NCBI RefSeq assembly: GCF_025717555.1
Contig: NZ_JAJIRP010000012.1
Span: 79,533 to 143,532 of the forward strand
Origin: Paucibacter sp. B2R-40
Lineage (GTDB): Bacteria; Pseudomonadota; Gammaproteobacteria; Burkholderiales; Burkholderiaceae_C
DNA length: 64,000 nucleotides
Direction: 5' to 3'
The notes under the pieces are model-generated. The model worked only from the letters and a program-made list of their open reading frames with translations, was not told the DNA's origin and did not search any database. The translations under genes were made by a program, and so were the position numbers. Shown piece by piece: positions 43,605 to 52,896 of the stretch (within the stretch, counting starts at the first letter, position 1; every line of letters begins with the position of its first letter).

Positions 43605-44603
43605 TCAAATCTTGATTTCGTCGCTCAAGGTCTGGCCGGTGGCGAACTGCGTCACGCTGTGGATGGTGGTTTCGCAAATGGTGCTGATGGCCTCTTCGGT
43701 GAAGAAGGCCTGGTGGCCGGTGACGATCACGTTAGGGAATGAAAGCAGGCGCTGGAACACATCGTCCGAGATGATGGTGCTGGACAGGTCGCGGAAGAAC
43801 AAATCGGCCTCCTGCTCGTACACGTCCAGCCCCAGGCCGCCGAGCCGGCCGCTTTTGAGCGCCTCGATCGCGGCCTCGGTATCGATCAAACCGCCCCGAC
43901 TGGTGTTGATCAACAAGGCGCCGCGCTTCATGCCAGCCAGTGTTTGCGCATTGATGATGTGCTGCGTTTCCGGGGTCAAAGGGCAGTGCAGCGAAATGAT
44001 GTCGGCCCGGGCGCCGATTTCACTGGCCGCGACGTAATGCGCGCCCAGATCCAAAAATGCCTGCGAAGGGAATTTGTCATAGCCGATCACCTCGCAGCCA
44101 AAGCCCCGCATGATGCCTGCGAACACCAGGCCAATCTTGCCGGTGCCGACCACGGCGACCGTCTTGCCGTGCAGATCAAAACCCATCAGGCCGTCGAGCG
44201 CAAAGTTCGAATCGCGGGTGCGGGCGTAGGCACGGTGCACCTTGCGGTTGATCGCCAGCAGCAGCGCCACGGCATGCTCGGCCACCGAGTAAGGCGAATA
44301 AGTCACCACCCGCACGACCTTGAGCCCCAAGGCGGCGGCCGCTTTCAAATCGACATTGTTGAAGCCGGTGCAGCGCAGCGCCACCAGCCTGGTGCCTCCG
44401 CCGGCGAGCGCCTTGAGCACCTCGGCGTCGGCCTTGTCATTGACGAAGATGCAAACGGCCTCGTGACCCGCCGCCACCGCGACGCAGTCCAAATCCAGCG
44501 GCGCATCGAAAAAGTGCAGCTGGTGGCCGGCCTGCGCCATGGTATTGGCCGCGCTCAGAAACTCACGGTCATAGCGCTTGGCGCTGAACACGGCAATCTT
44601 CAT
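43605..44603 (-). CDS. ldhA: D-lactate dehydrogenase (2-hydroxyacid dehydrogenase)
   Basis: The 332-residue protein has the LdhA length and motifs: MKIAVFSAKRYDREF at the start, VVGTGKIGLVFAGIMRGFGCEV as the Rossmann fingerprint, and LKVVRVVTYSPYSVAEHAV. The catalytic His is in VIVTGHQAFFTEEA. It reduces pyruvate to D-lactate with NADH in fermentation, or acts on similar 2-oxoacids. GGAGAG precedes the ATG at 44603. It is divergent from the flavin-dependent oxidoreductase gene. Confidence 0.9.
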   Translation of the reverse strand: MKIAVFSAKRYDREFLSAANTMAQAGHQLHFFDAPLDLDCVAVAAGHEAVCIFVNDKADAEVLKALAGGGTRLVALRCTGFNNVDLKAAAALGLKVVRVVTYSPYSVAEHAVALLLAINRKVHRAYARTRDSNFALDGLMGFDLHGKTVAVVGTGKIGLVFAGIMRGFGCEVIGYDKFPSQAFLDLGAHYVAASEIGARADIISLHCPLTPETQHIINAQTLAGMKRGALLINTSRGGLIDTEAAIEALKSGRLGGLGLDVYEQEADLFFRDLSSTIISDDVFQRLLSFPNVIVTGHQAFFTEEAISTICETTIHSVTQFATGQTLSDEIKI

Positions 44604-44732
44604 TTTTTCGCTCTCCAAAGCGGGGCCAACAAGCTTGCCGCAGCGAGCGATCATGGCCTCGACGACCTCGCCACTATGGCATAGCCCAGCCAAGCCGCAG
44701 CGGAATCGTGGATTGATTGAAGTCTGCGTAAG

Positions 44733-45734
44733 ATGCAAGTCATGCCACTGCTATCCATACTTGATCTCGCCCCAATCGTCGAAGGCAGCAACGCTGGGGC
44801 AGCGCTTGCCAACAGCATCGCCCTGGTCCGCCATGCCGAGCAGTTAGGCTACCGACGCTTTTGGGTCGCCGAACACCACAATATGGACGGCATCGCCAGC
44901 TCGGCCACGGCCGTGGTGATCGGCCAGCTGGCGGCCGCGACGCAAACCATTCGGGTCGGCTCCGGCGGCATCATGTTGCCCAACCATGCGCCGCTGGTGA
45001 TTGCCGAGCAGTTCGGCACGCTGGCCACCTTCTTCCCTGGCCGCATCGACCTGGGCCTGGGCCGCGCGCCCGGCACCGACGGGCCGACCATGCGCGCGCT
45101 GCGCCGCCATCTGGACCGCGCGGGCGAAGACCGCTTCCCCGAGGACGTCATCGAACTACAGAGTTATCTAGCCCCGGAGCGCGAAGGTCAAGTCGTACGG
45201 GCAGTGCCCGGCCAGGGCACCGAGGTGCCGATCTGGCTGCTCGGCTCCAGCCTCTACAGCGCGCAGCTGGCCGCCTATCTGGGCCTGCCCTTTGCTTTTG
45301 CCTCGCACTTCGCGCCGGAGCAGTTGATGCAGGCCTTGGAGCTCTACCGCAGCCATTACCGGCCCAGCGCGCAGCACCCCAAGCCTTACTCGATGATGGG
45401 CATCAACATCATCGTTGCCGACACCGACGCCGAGGCCAACTATCTCTTCACCTCGCTGCAGCAGCGCTTTTTGGGCATGCAGCGCGGCAAGCGCGAGCTG
45501 TTGCCGCGCCCGGTGGACAGCATGGCGGGTTTGTGGACGGCGCAAGAACAAGCCGGCGTTGAGCGCATGCTGGCCGAGTCGCTGGTCGGCTCGGCCGCCA
45601 CGGTGGCCGCTGGCCTGCGGGCAACGCAAGCACGCACGGGCGTGGAGGAATTCATCGTCGCCTGCGCGGTGCATGATGCGCAGGCCAGATTGCGTTCTTA
45701 TCAACTGCTGGCGGAACTGAAGCTCGGCGAATAA
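44733..45734 (+). CDS. LLM-class flavin-dependent oxidoreductase (luciferase-like)
   Basis: The 333-residue protein is a bacterial luciferase-like TIM barrel. Motifs include [40 protein letters not shown] and [14 protein letters not shown], typical of the YhbW/MsnO8-like group. These enzymes use reduced flavin and oxygen to oxidise small organics, but most members have unknown substrates. An ATG three codons further (44742) is an alternative start. It is followed by 520 bp without an intact gene, up to ruvC. Confidence 0.9.
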   Translation: MQVMPLLSILDLAPIVEGSNAGAALANSIALVRHAEQLGYRRFWVAEHHNMDGIASSATAVVIGQLAAATQTIRVGSGGIMLPNHAPLVIAEQFGTLATFFPGRIDLGLGRAPGTDGPTMRALRRHLDRAGEDRFPEDVIELQSYLAPEREGQVVRAVPGQGTEVPIWLLGSSLYSAQLAAYLGLPFAFASHFAPEQLMQALELYRSHYRPSAQHPKPYSMMGINIIVADTDAEANYLFTSLQQRFLGMQRGKRELLPRPVDSMAGLWTAQEQAGVERMLAESLVGSAATVAAGLRATQARTGVEEFIVACAVHDAQARLRSYQLLAELKLGE

Positions 45735-46116
45735 GCCAAGAGCCAAACCCATCACACCTTGCCCGCGCCGCCCTGTGGAGCTTGTCCGCGCACCCAGCGT
45801 CCGGATTGCTTCGCAGCCAGCAGCGGCCATGCGCGCCACCGGCAAAGCATTGCGCACGAGGGCATACCGAGGGGCGTGTTCCGTTCAATCGAGCCATTTG
45901 TTCCGATTCAAATCAAGCACCCATTTCAACGCAGCCAAGGCAGCCGGAGCCGCTTGGCCGCAAGGCTGCGTGAATGAAATTTGCTCCTGGCCCGGCTGCG
46001 CGAGAACCTCAGCCATCGTATTTATCCCTTCCAGGCTTTCGCTTCACCCAATGCGCTACCGCCTCAATGGCTCGCCTCGATCCAAGGCCTCCTCGTGAAC
46101 TGCGACACTCCGAGCT
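45735..46116. other. Intergenic DNA without an intact gene
   Basis: Several frames stay open in this GC-rich DNA but none has a credible start site or protein-like composition. It leads into the ruvC-like relic at 46117 and probably holds the promoter of the ruvC transcript. Confidence 0.6.
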
Positions 46117-46203
46117 ATGAGAATTTTTGGCGTCGACCCTGGATTGCGAACACCTGGTTTTGGCGCGGGCCGGCACTGGCGCAGCTTCACCTTCGCTGCG
46201 TGA
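46117..46203 (+). pseudogene. Relic of a ruvC 5' end (duplicate N-terminus)
   Basis: An ATG-started frame of 28 codons encodes MRIFGVDPGLRTPGFG before becoming unrelated and stopping. The real ruvC 141 bp downstream starts [16 protein letters not shown]. By eye, 12 of the first 17 residues and about 36 of 51 bases agree, which is too much for chance. It is either a decayed tandem copy or the remnant of an earlier ruvC displaced by the present one. It is too short to encode a nuclease. Confidence 0.75.
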
Positions 46204-46257
46204 ACATGAGCCTGCACCGAAACCCTTTCCAAACTCAAACCTTGTTGGATCTGAACC

Positions 46258-46806
46258 TTGCGTATTCTTGGTATTGACCCCGGTCTGCAAACGACGGGTT
46301 TTGGCGTGATCGACGCTGACGGCCCGCGCCTGAGCTATGTCGCCAGCGGCACCATCAAGACCAGTGCGGTGGCGACCGGCGATTTGCCGGCGCGGCTCAA
46401 AATCATCTTCGACGGCGTGCGCGAGGTGACATCACGCTATCAGCCCCATTGCGCGGCCGTCGAGATCGTCTTCGTCAACGTCAACCCGCAGTCGACCTTG
46501 CTGCTCGGCCAGGCACGCGGCGCGGCCATCACGGCCTTGGTTTCAAACGATTTGCCGGTGTCCGAATACACGGCGCTGCAAATGAAGAAAGCCGTGGTCG
46601 GCCATGGTCACGCGGCCAAGGAGCAGGTGCAGGCGATGGTGCAGCGGCTCTTGAGCTTGCCCAGCGAGCCCGGCAAGGACGCGGCCGATGCGCTGGGCCT
46701 GGCCATCATGCATGCCCATGCTGCGGTGTCCTTCGAAGCGATGAGCCGCAGCACGACCTTGCAGCGCCGTCAGCATGCGCAGTTCAAAGGCGGGCGCACT
46801 TACTGA
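46258..46806 (+). CDS. ruvC: Holliday junction resolvase RuvC
   Basis: The 182-residue protein has Asp7 in [14 protein letters not shown], the Glu in [14 protein letters not shown] and the final acidic pair in [14 protein letters not shown]. It thus keeps the four-carboxylate active site of RuvC. It cuts Holliday junctions with RuvAB. The start is TTG at 46258; no strong ribosome site precedes it. ruvA and ruvB are not in the window. In many relatives ruvC directly follows purH; here it is followed by two PH-domain membrane genes. Confidence 0.95.
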   Translation: MRILGIDPGLQTTGFGVIDADGPRLSYVASGTIKTSAVATGDLPARLKIIFDGVREVTSRYQPHCAAVEIVFVNVNPQSTLLLGQARGAAITALVSNDLPVSEYTALQMKKAVVGHGHAAKEQVQAMVQRLLSLPSEPGKDAADALGLAIMHAHAAVSFEAMSRSTTLQRRQHAQFKGGRTY

Positions 46807-46818
46807 GCATCAACTGTT

Positions 46819-47325
46819 ATGAACAAAGAATCCGTCCAGCCGATCGAGTGCCTACCCGCCTTGCTGCGCTATTGGCGCTGGCGCTATGGCGTGACTGCTG
46901 CCGTACCTGGACTTGCTTTGGGTGGCCTGCTGTTGCTGGTCTCGGTCCGGAGCATGGCGTCCGAGTCGGAGCTGCGCATCTGGCTAGGGCCTGCCTGCGC
47001 TGGCCTTGTCTTGCTGGGGTTCGTGCTGGGTTGGCGTTATGCCGAGCGGCGCTTTGCGCATTACCGCGCCGCGCTGCATATGGGCGAGGGCATGGTGCTG
47101 CGCAGCGGCGTTTGGTGGCGCAGCGAGGTGTGGGTACCTACAGCAAGGCTGCAACATCTGGACGTCAGCCAAGGGCCGCTGGATAGGCGCTGGGGCATGG
47201 CGACTTTGAGCCTGCACACGGCCGGCAGCCATGACCAGCACACCCGCATCCAAGGCCTGCCGCTGGCCCAGGCCCATGCCTTGCGGGAGCACTTGATGCC
47301 GCGCCAGGCGCTACAGCATGAATGA
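46819..47325 (+). CDS. PH domain-containing membrane protein, YdbS-like
   Basis: The 168-residue protein has two hydrophobic segments near residues 28-45 and 55-75. A bacterial PH (DUF304/bPH2) domain follows, with VWVPTARLQHLDVSQGPLDRRWGMATLSLHTAG. This is the characteristic YdbS pattern. YdbS and YdbT are always paired and their role is unresolved, possibly envelope stress or lipid handling. It overlaps the YdbT-like gene by eight bases and follows ruvC by 12 bp. Confidence 0.88.
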   Translation: MNKESVQPIECLPALLRYWRWRYGVTAAVPGLALGGLLLLVSVRSMASESELRIWLGPACAGLVLLGFVLGWRYAERRFAHYRAALHMGEGMVLRSGVWWRSEVWVPTARLQHLDVSQGPLDRRWGMATLSLHTAGSHDQHTRIQGLPLAQAHALREHLMPRQALQHE

Positions 47326-48859
47326 ACCCACGCAGTTGCAGCGCTTGCACCCTTCCTCTTGGTTGTTCGGCATCGCCGGCCTGCTCAAGCAATTGCTGGC
47401 GCCCTTGGTTGCGGTGCTGATTCTGGGTCACAAGGACTCGCAATGGGTGCTGTGGGCGCTGCCCGCGATGCTGGCCCTGACCTTGCGTTCGGTGCTGCGC
47501 GCGCGGGCCTTTCGCTATGAAGTGACGGCGACCGAGTTGCTGGTGCGCGAAGGCGTGCTGGATCGCTCGCTGCGCCACATTCCGCTGGCGCGTATTCAAA
47601 ACGTGACGCAGCGGCGCGTCTTTCTGCACCGCTTGTTCGGCGTGACGGAATTGCGCCTGGAGTCGGCCGCTGGGGGCAAACCGGAGGCGGTGATGAAGGT
47701 ACTGAGCATGGCCGCGGCAACGCAGTTGGAGGCCTTGCTGCGCGGTGCGCCCGACGCCACCCGGACTGCTACGGCTGAAGACGCACCCCGCGTCCTATTC
47801 ACCATGCCGCTGCGCGAAGTCTTGGCGCTGGGCTTGACCAGTAACCGGGGCAAGCTGATGGTGGCAGCCCTGTTTGGCGCCGTGATGCCGAGTCAAAATC
47901 TGCGCTCGATGGCAAATCGCTGGTCCGAGGTGCCAATGACCGCGCTGGCGCGGACCCTCAGCGACGATCTGCATACCCAGCGCTGGCTGCATTTGGCTGT
48001 GCTGACAGTGGGTTTGCTGCTGCTCGGTGTGGTGGTCCTGCAGCTCTTTTCCGCGGCCATGGCTTTGCTCAAGTTTTACAACTTCCGCCTTGAGCAGCAA
48101 GGCGAGCGTCTATTGAGTTCCTCGGGCCTCACGACCAAAACGCGCGCTGCGGTGCGACTACCCAGACTGCAGCGATGGGAGCTGAGCGCCTCTTGGCTGC
48201 AACGCCGCTTGAAACGCTGCCAGCTCAGTGTGACGGTGGCCGGCGTCAATCACGACAAGGGCGAGGACGAGAAGTTCGGCAGCTTCAAAGAGTTGGCGCC
48301 ACTGGCGACGCCCGAGCAAGCTCAGCAGCTGTTGCGCTGGTGCCTGCCCCAGTTGGACTGGCAGGGCCTGGCTTGGCGGCCTTTGGCCGATGCCGGCTTC
48401 AAGCGCCGGCTGCTCGGGCAAGCGCGCTGGCTAGCGCTGCTGTGCTTGGCACTGATGACGGGCAATCTGGTCTTGGCCGCACCCTTGGCTTGGAGCCTGC
48501 TGCTGGGCGCCGGCGCTCTCGGCGCGATCGCGCTGACCCTGCATGCACGCGCCTGGCTGCGCTTTGCCGCCTATGCTGTGGCTGGTGATATTTTGGTCTA
48601 CCGCAGCGGCGTGTTCACCCGGCGTTGGGTCATCGTGTCACTCACCAAGCTGCAAAGCTTGCGCTTGTACAGCTCGGGGCTGGATCGCCACTTCGGCCTG
48701 CAAGGTCTGCAGGCCGACACCCAAGGCGGCAGCAAGCTCGCTCGCGCCTTGGACATGCCCTATTTGAATGCGGCCGAGGCCGAGGCCCTCAGGGCCGCGC
48801 TCTGGCAAGGTTTGACGATTGCCGCAAACCCGCCGCCGCAAGCAACACTTAGGCCTTGA
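47318..48859 (+). CDS. PH domain-containing membrane protein, YdbT-like
   Basis: The 513-residue membrane protein has three bPH2 repeats. Each carries a recognisable core, such as RHIPLARIQNVTQRRVFLHRL, PRLQRWELSASWLQRRL and VSLTKLQSLRLYSSGLDRH. About six hydrophobic segments lie between them. It matches the YdbT architecture and partners the upstream YdbS-like protein. The 3' end overlaps the end of the convergent PEP-CTERM gene by 11 bp. Confidence 0.88.
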   Translation: MNEPTQLQRLHPSSWLFGIAGLLKQLLAPLVAVLILGHKDSQWVLWALPAMLALTLRSVLRARAFRYEVTATELLVREGVLDRSLRHIPLARIQNVTQRRVFLHRLFGVTELRLESAAGGKPEAVMKVLSMAAATQLEALLRGAPDATRTATAEDAPRVLFTMPLREVLALGLTSNRGKLMVAALFGAVMPSQNLRSMANRWSEVPMTALARTLSDDLHTQRWLHLAVLTVGLLLLGVVVLQLFSAAMALLKFYNFRLEQQGERLLSSSGLTTKTRAAVRLPRLQRWELSASWLQRRLKRCQLSVTVAGVNHDKGEDEKFGSFKELAPLATPEQAQQLLRWCLPQLDWQGLAWRPLADAGFKRRLLGQARWLALLCLALMTGNLVLAAPLAWSLLLGAGALGAIALTLHARAWLRFAAYAVAGDILVYRSGVFTRRWVIVSLTKLQSLRLYSSGLDRHFGLQGLQADTQGGSKLARALDMPYLNAAEAEALRAALWQGLTIAANPPPQATLRP

Positions 48860-49355
48860 TGGCGCGGCGGCGCACCAAGGCGCCAATGGCCAAAATCCCG
48901 ACCAGGCTCAAGGCCCAGCTGGAGGGCTCGGGCACAGCGCTGATGCTCAAATCGCCCGTGCTGTCCGCGCCATTGAGGCTGTAGGCGAAACCGCTGCTGC
49001 TCCAGAAAGACTGCAGCTGCAGATCACCGCCGGCCACATTGGCGAAACCCGCATTGGGGCCAATCAGCAAGCCGCCTTCAAACTGGGCGTAAGCGTCGAT
49101 GGCTTGCGGCAAATGGTAGGTTTGGCCCAGGAAGCTGACATCCAGACTCAGCAGATCAACGGTCCCATTCGGGCCCGCCAGGGCGGCCGCCGCATCGTCG
49201 TAGCTGAACTGCACGGCAATGGCTTGACCGAACAAGCTAGGCGATCCGGCGCTGAAATCGACCACACCGGTGAAGTTAAAGCTGGCCGCCGAGGAGGCCT
49301 GCGATGCCAAGGCCAAAGCGGCAGCAAGAGCGAGAGTTTTGAGATTGAAGTTCAT
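48849..49355 (-). CDS. PEP-CTERM sorting-domain protein
   Basis: The 168-residue protein has an N-terminal Sec signal (MNFNLKTLALAAALALASQ) and a perfect PEP-CTERM tail: VPEPSSWALSLVGILAIGALVRRR near the end. Such tails are recognised by exosortase (EpsH/XrtA) and the protein is then handed to an exopolysaccharide-linked envelope pathway. The middle is a small beta-rich domain of unknown role. No exosortase gene is in the window. It follows the extracellular nuclease gene by 36 bp on the same strand. Confidence 0.88.
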   Translation of the reverse strand: MNFNLKTLALAAALALASQASSAASFNFTGVVDFSAGSPSLFGQAIAVQFSYDDAAAALAGPNGTVDLLSLDVSFLGQTYHLPQAIDAYAQFEGGLLIGPNAGFANVAGGDLQLQSFWSSSGFAYSLNGADSTGDLSISAVPEPSSWALSLVGILAIGALVRRRAIKA

Positions 49356-49391
49356 CGTGAATTTCTCTGTAAATTTTGATGGTCAGCAGGC

Positions 49392-52300
49392 TTAGAACTT
49401 GTAATTGGCCGAGCTCAGCTTGTCGCAGCTCAAGCCCTTCAGTTGGACCAGCGGCCGGCTGCGTGTCAAGGTGCCGCCGCCGGCATTGATGCCGATCACC
49501 GCCGCGCCAATGGCATTGCTGCAGACCACATGGCCGGAAGCCAAGGGGTCGGCGCTGCTGATGCCCAGGGAGCGCATCAGCTGACCCAAGTCGAGTAAGT
49601 CATCTGCCGGTGTGAAGTCGGTGATGGAGTCGCCGGCATCGATCATGCTGGTGTAGACGAACTGGTCGCGGCCCTTGCCGCCGGTCAGCGTGTCGGCGCC
49701 TGCGCCGCCTTCGATGATGTCGTCACCGTCGGTCCCGACAATCACATCACGACCCGTCGTACCCTTGAACTTCTTGTACAGATTCAAGCCCAGCACCATC
49801 GGGTCATGGTCGGAAGACTTGAAGGCGGTGGGCGCGTAGTAGCCGGCCGGGTTGAACTCGGTGTTGTAGTCCAGCACGGTCGGCTCATCGGCATTGATAT
49901 GCCATGAGGTGGCGTAGCTGACCTTGGGCGCGATGGTCGCGGTACCGAAACCATGGTCCAGGCGGCCGGCAAAGCCGTCGAACACATAGGAATAGTCGGC
50001 CGCATCAAACTGACCCACCAAATCAACGATGGCACCGCTCGAGGTCAACTCATGCACTGGATCTTCTTGCGCATAGGCATTGAAGTCGCCGAGCAGGATC
50101 ACGTCTTGCGTGCCGGCAGCCGCCTGCACCTGGCCAACAAAGCTGCGCAACTGCGTTGCTTGCTGGATGCGGTGGGCGTTGAAGCAGCCCTGCAAATCGC
50201 CTTGATCCGCATCGACACCGGCCGCGCCGGAGCAACTCTTGGACTTCAAGTGGTTGACCACCACCGCAAAGCGTTCACCATTGGCAGCCTGGAAGCCTTG
50301 TGCATAGGTCGGCCGGTTGTTGATGGCGTTGTTGTCGGACAGCGTCGTGCCGACCAGCTTCAGCTTGGTGGGCTTGTAAATCATGGCCACGCGAATCGCG
50401 TCATCTCCGGTGTCCGCCGGCAGCGGTGCAGCAGCGTAGGTGCCCGCACCCAGCACGGCATTGAGGCCATCGACCAGATTCAACAGCGCCACATTGCCGT
50501 TGTTCTGGATCTCCATCAGACCCACCACATCGGCGTTCAACGTGCTCAGCGAAGCGACGATCTTGGCGCGCTGGCGCGTGAACTCGTTCAGGTTGTCGGC
50601 GCCCCGGCAGTTGGCGGCCGACGACACGCCGCCCAAGCTGCAACCCTGACCGGTCTGGCCAGCGGCCGTTTGGCCATTGGTGAAGGTGGTGAAGTAATTC
50701 AATACGTTGGCGCTGGCAATGCGGACATTGCCGCCCACCACTGGCGCCGCGGCGCTGCGCGGATTGCTGCGTGCAAAGACCGGTTTGCCGACTGGCTGCA
50801 GGCGATACATCGAAGCGCCGGTGGCGCTGCTGGTGGCCAGACCATAGTCGATCACGCCGGTCAGCGATTCAATCGTGTCACCGGCGCGCACCGTCAGGTC
50901 TTCCCCCATGAAGGGCACGGGGTTCGGGTTTTGCACCGAGCTGTTGTCATCCAGAATGATGGCGCGGTCCAGATTGCTCTTGGCCATGGCCTGTGCATCG
51001 GGGCCGGGGCGCAACACATTGGTCGGGTTGAGCAGACGACCTCCCGCGGCCAGCGTCAGCTGACCGTAGCGGCCAAGGAAGTAGTTCTGCTGCACCATCA
51101 CCGGGCCGGCCAGTGTCACCAACATGCCCTCGTAGGCCTCCAGGCCGCCCGTTGGCAGGCTGGCCAGATCGACCACGCTAGGCGTAATCGCATTGCCGCT
51201 GCTGAGCGTGGTCAAGCCGCTGATGTTCTTCAGTTGCGTGATCGTGCTGTTGCCGGACACAAACTCGGCCACCAGCCCGCTCAACTTGACCTCTTGCCCG
51301 ACCGACACTGTGGGCGGCGTGGCCGTGTAGACAAAGATACCGTCCGAAGTGGCCGGGTTGCCGTCGCCCAGTCGGTCTTGCATGTAGAAGCCGGTCGACG
51401 TCAGATAGGTAACGATGCCGCCGGTGCTGACCGTGGCATTGGCCATCGGGCTGCTGGCGCCGCTGCCCTGGATGGCATAGATAGGCGTGAAGCCGGCGGC
51501 CATGACCTTGATCGTGCAGCTGGCGCTTTGCGCTTCGTTATTGGCCCAAGCCAGATTCAAGCTATAGCTGCCGCCTGCGACGCTGGCGCTGACTTCGATC
51601 TCTTGAGTGGCGACGCCGCCGTCGACGGTGGCTGCAGTAAAGCTGCCAAGCGTGAACGCAGCGGGCCAGCTGCCGCTGATGGCGGCGGCGTTGACGACGC
51701 TGTCGGCGTCACTGGCCGTCACGCTGAAGCGCGCAGCGCTGCCGGCGGTAACGGTCGCGTCGGGGCAGACCGGCACGATGGGCTTGTCAAGCGGAGGCGG
51801 CGTCACGCCGCCGCAGACATTGAAGGTCGATGCGGTGTTGCGCGGCGCTGCAGTTGCGGCGGCAAAGTCGCTCTGGTTTTGGTCGCTATCAGTGCAGCCA
51901 CCCAGCGCTCGGAATACCGCATTGGCATTCGAAGGCGCGGGTGTTGGGCCGGCGCCTTCAAACGGCGTTGCGCCGCTGCCGTAGGCCACCAAGTCCAGCA
52001 CCGTTGCCGCTGTCGCGCTGGCCACCGGGCTGGCGATACTGGCCAACACCACCTTGCCGGCGGCGCCGCCCATGGCCAAAGTGCCGATCTTGTCGGGCGT
52101 GGGCAAATTGACCGTGCCGCCGGTGCCGGCGGCTTGCTGCACCAAGAAGTACTGCCCCGGCTGCAGCGTCACATTGGGCAAGGCCGTGGCTTGGAAACTG
52201 GTGCCGCCTGCGCTCGCATATTGCACGCTCCAGCCATTGAGGCTGACGGCTGATGCACCGCGATTGAATAACTCGATGAAATCGTTTTTGAGCGTAGCAC

Positions 52301-52412
52301 CGGTATTGCCGCCGCCGCCATACACCTGGCTGATAACAACATCGCTTGCCGCCATCACGGCCGGGGCGGCAAACGCGACAGCCAACAGGCTGACAAGAGT
52401 TTTCAATTTCAT
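49392..52412 (-). CDS. ExeM/NucH-family extracellular endonuclease with RTX-like tail
   Basis: The 1006-residue protein has a Sec signal (MKLKTLVSLLAVAFA), then an N-terminal lamin-tail-like domain (VVISQVYGGGGNTGAT, DFIELFNRG). A linker with OB-like segments follows. The endonuclease/exonuclease/phosphatase domain carries ADVVGLMEIQNNG, VILLGDFNAYAQEDP and SSDHDPMVLGL. The C-terminal end has calcium-binding repeats (GTDGDDIIEGGAGADTLTGGKGRDQF). ExeM degrades extracellular DNA. The start has GGAG upstream. A signal peptide plus RTX-like repeats is a mix of two export styles. Confidence 0.88.
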   Translation of the reverse strand: MKLKTLVSLLAVAFAAPAVMAASDVVISQVYGGGGNTGATLKNDFIELFNRGASAVSLNGWSVQYASAGGTSFQATALPNVTLQPGQYFLVQQAAGTGGTVNLPTPDKIGTLAMGGAAGKVVLASIASPVASATAATVLDLVAYGSGATPFEGAGPTPAPSNANAVFRALGGCTDSDQNQSDFAAATAAPRNTASTFNVCGGVTPPPLDKPIVPVCPDATVTAGSAARFSVTASDADSVVNAAAISGSWPAAFTLGSFTAATVDGGVATQEIEVSASVAGGSYSLNLAWANNEAQSASCTIKVMAAGFTPIYAIQGSGASSPMANATVSTGGIVTYLTSTGFYMQDRLGDGNPATSDGIFVYTATPPTVSVGQEVKLSGLVAEFVSGNSTITQLKNISGLTTLSSGNAITPSVVDLASLPTGGLEAYEGMLVTLAGPVMVQQNYFLGRYGQLTLAAGGRLLNPTNVLRPGPDAQAMAKSNLDRAIILDDNSSVQNPNPVPFMGEDLTVRAGDTIESLTGVIDYGLATSSATGASMYRLQPVGKPVFARSNPRSAAAPVVGGNVRIASANVLNYFTTFTNGQTAAGQTGQGCSLGGVSSAANCRGADNLNEFTRQRAKIVASLSTLNADVVGLMEIQNNGNVALLNLVDGLNAVLGAGTYAAAPLPADTGDDAIRVAMIYKPTKLKLVGTTLSDNNAINNRPTYAQGFQAANGERFAVVVNHLKSKSCSGAAGVDADQGDLQGCFNAHRIQQATQLRSFVGQVQAAAGTQDVILLGDFNAYAQEDPVHELTSSGAIVDLVGQFDAADYSYVFDGFAGRLDHGFGTATIAPKVSYATSWHINADEPTVLDYNTEFNPAGYYAPTAFKSSDHDPMVLGLNLYKKFKGTTGRDVIVGTDGDDIIEGGAGADTLTGGKGRDQFVYTSMIDAGDSITDFTPADDLLDLGQLMRSLGISSADPLASGHVVCSNAIGAAVIGINAGGGTLTRSRPLVQLKGLSCDKLSSANYKF

Positions 52413-52896
52413 ACGGACTCCATGAGGGGGTATAGAAAAACCAATCGACAAAACCATTCCGAATCGGCGCGGGGATGCAGGGCTGCAGTAAGCGGGACTG
52501 CCAAACGTTTGCCACCACCGGATTCAGCCCGCGCTTTGTCTCGGTCGCCGCCATGCTAGCGCCTAAATATGACAAACCGAGACACCGTATTCACGGGGTT
52601 GCGTGAAATAAATATGGCCCTTTTTTGCCTAAATAGAGGGTTTACCCATGATCCAAACAGACTATTTATCAATTAAGAGCCAACCCTCAAAAAATAGTAC
52701 AGCTCCGTTCTTTACCAAGGGTATTCATCAGCTCGGCCAAATATCGCCGCATGAATTCATCGGCACAAATTTGACTCGGCAAATCGCCTCGGCCAAGGCC
52801 CGTGCTCAAACTAGAATCACTCTCCTGCTGGCACATCCCATCCCGCCTCCACCGCCTACACCGCCTCCAAGAGGCCCGCCCTGTCGCCCCGACCCC
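52413..52896. other. Divergent intergenic region of 484 bp, partly AT-rich
   Basis: It holds the promoters of the nuclease gene (left) and the ABC exporter (right). Visible features are an inverted repeat TTCACG/CGTGAA at 52590-52607 and two copies of gcctaaata (52561, 52627). A Pro-coding C-rich stretch lies near 52850. A frame from 52648 is open into the exporter gene but has no family-like sequence. Confidence 0.55.
52590..52607. promoter_or_regulatory. Inverted repeat TTCACG-6-CGTGAA upstream of the ABC exporter
   Basis: Two perfect 6-bp arms with a 6-nt spacer lie in the AT-rich divergent region. This is the size of a dimeric regulator site. No regulator can be assigned. Confidence 0.35.

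Noticed and set aside
45981-46277. A 98-residue frame before ruvC
   Set aside because: Composition is not protein-like; in another frame the same DNA carries the ruvC relic.
49953-52253. A 766-residue frame antisense to the extracellular nuclease
   Set aside because: The opposite strand encodes a clear ExeM/NucH protein with signal peptide and active-site motifs.
52648-52896. N-terminal extension of the MdlA-like protein including a poly-Pro run
   Set aside because: The extension is AT-rich, unlike any ABC exporter, and the ATG at 52897 gives the usual length.
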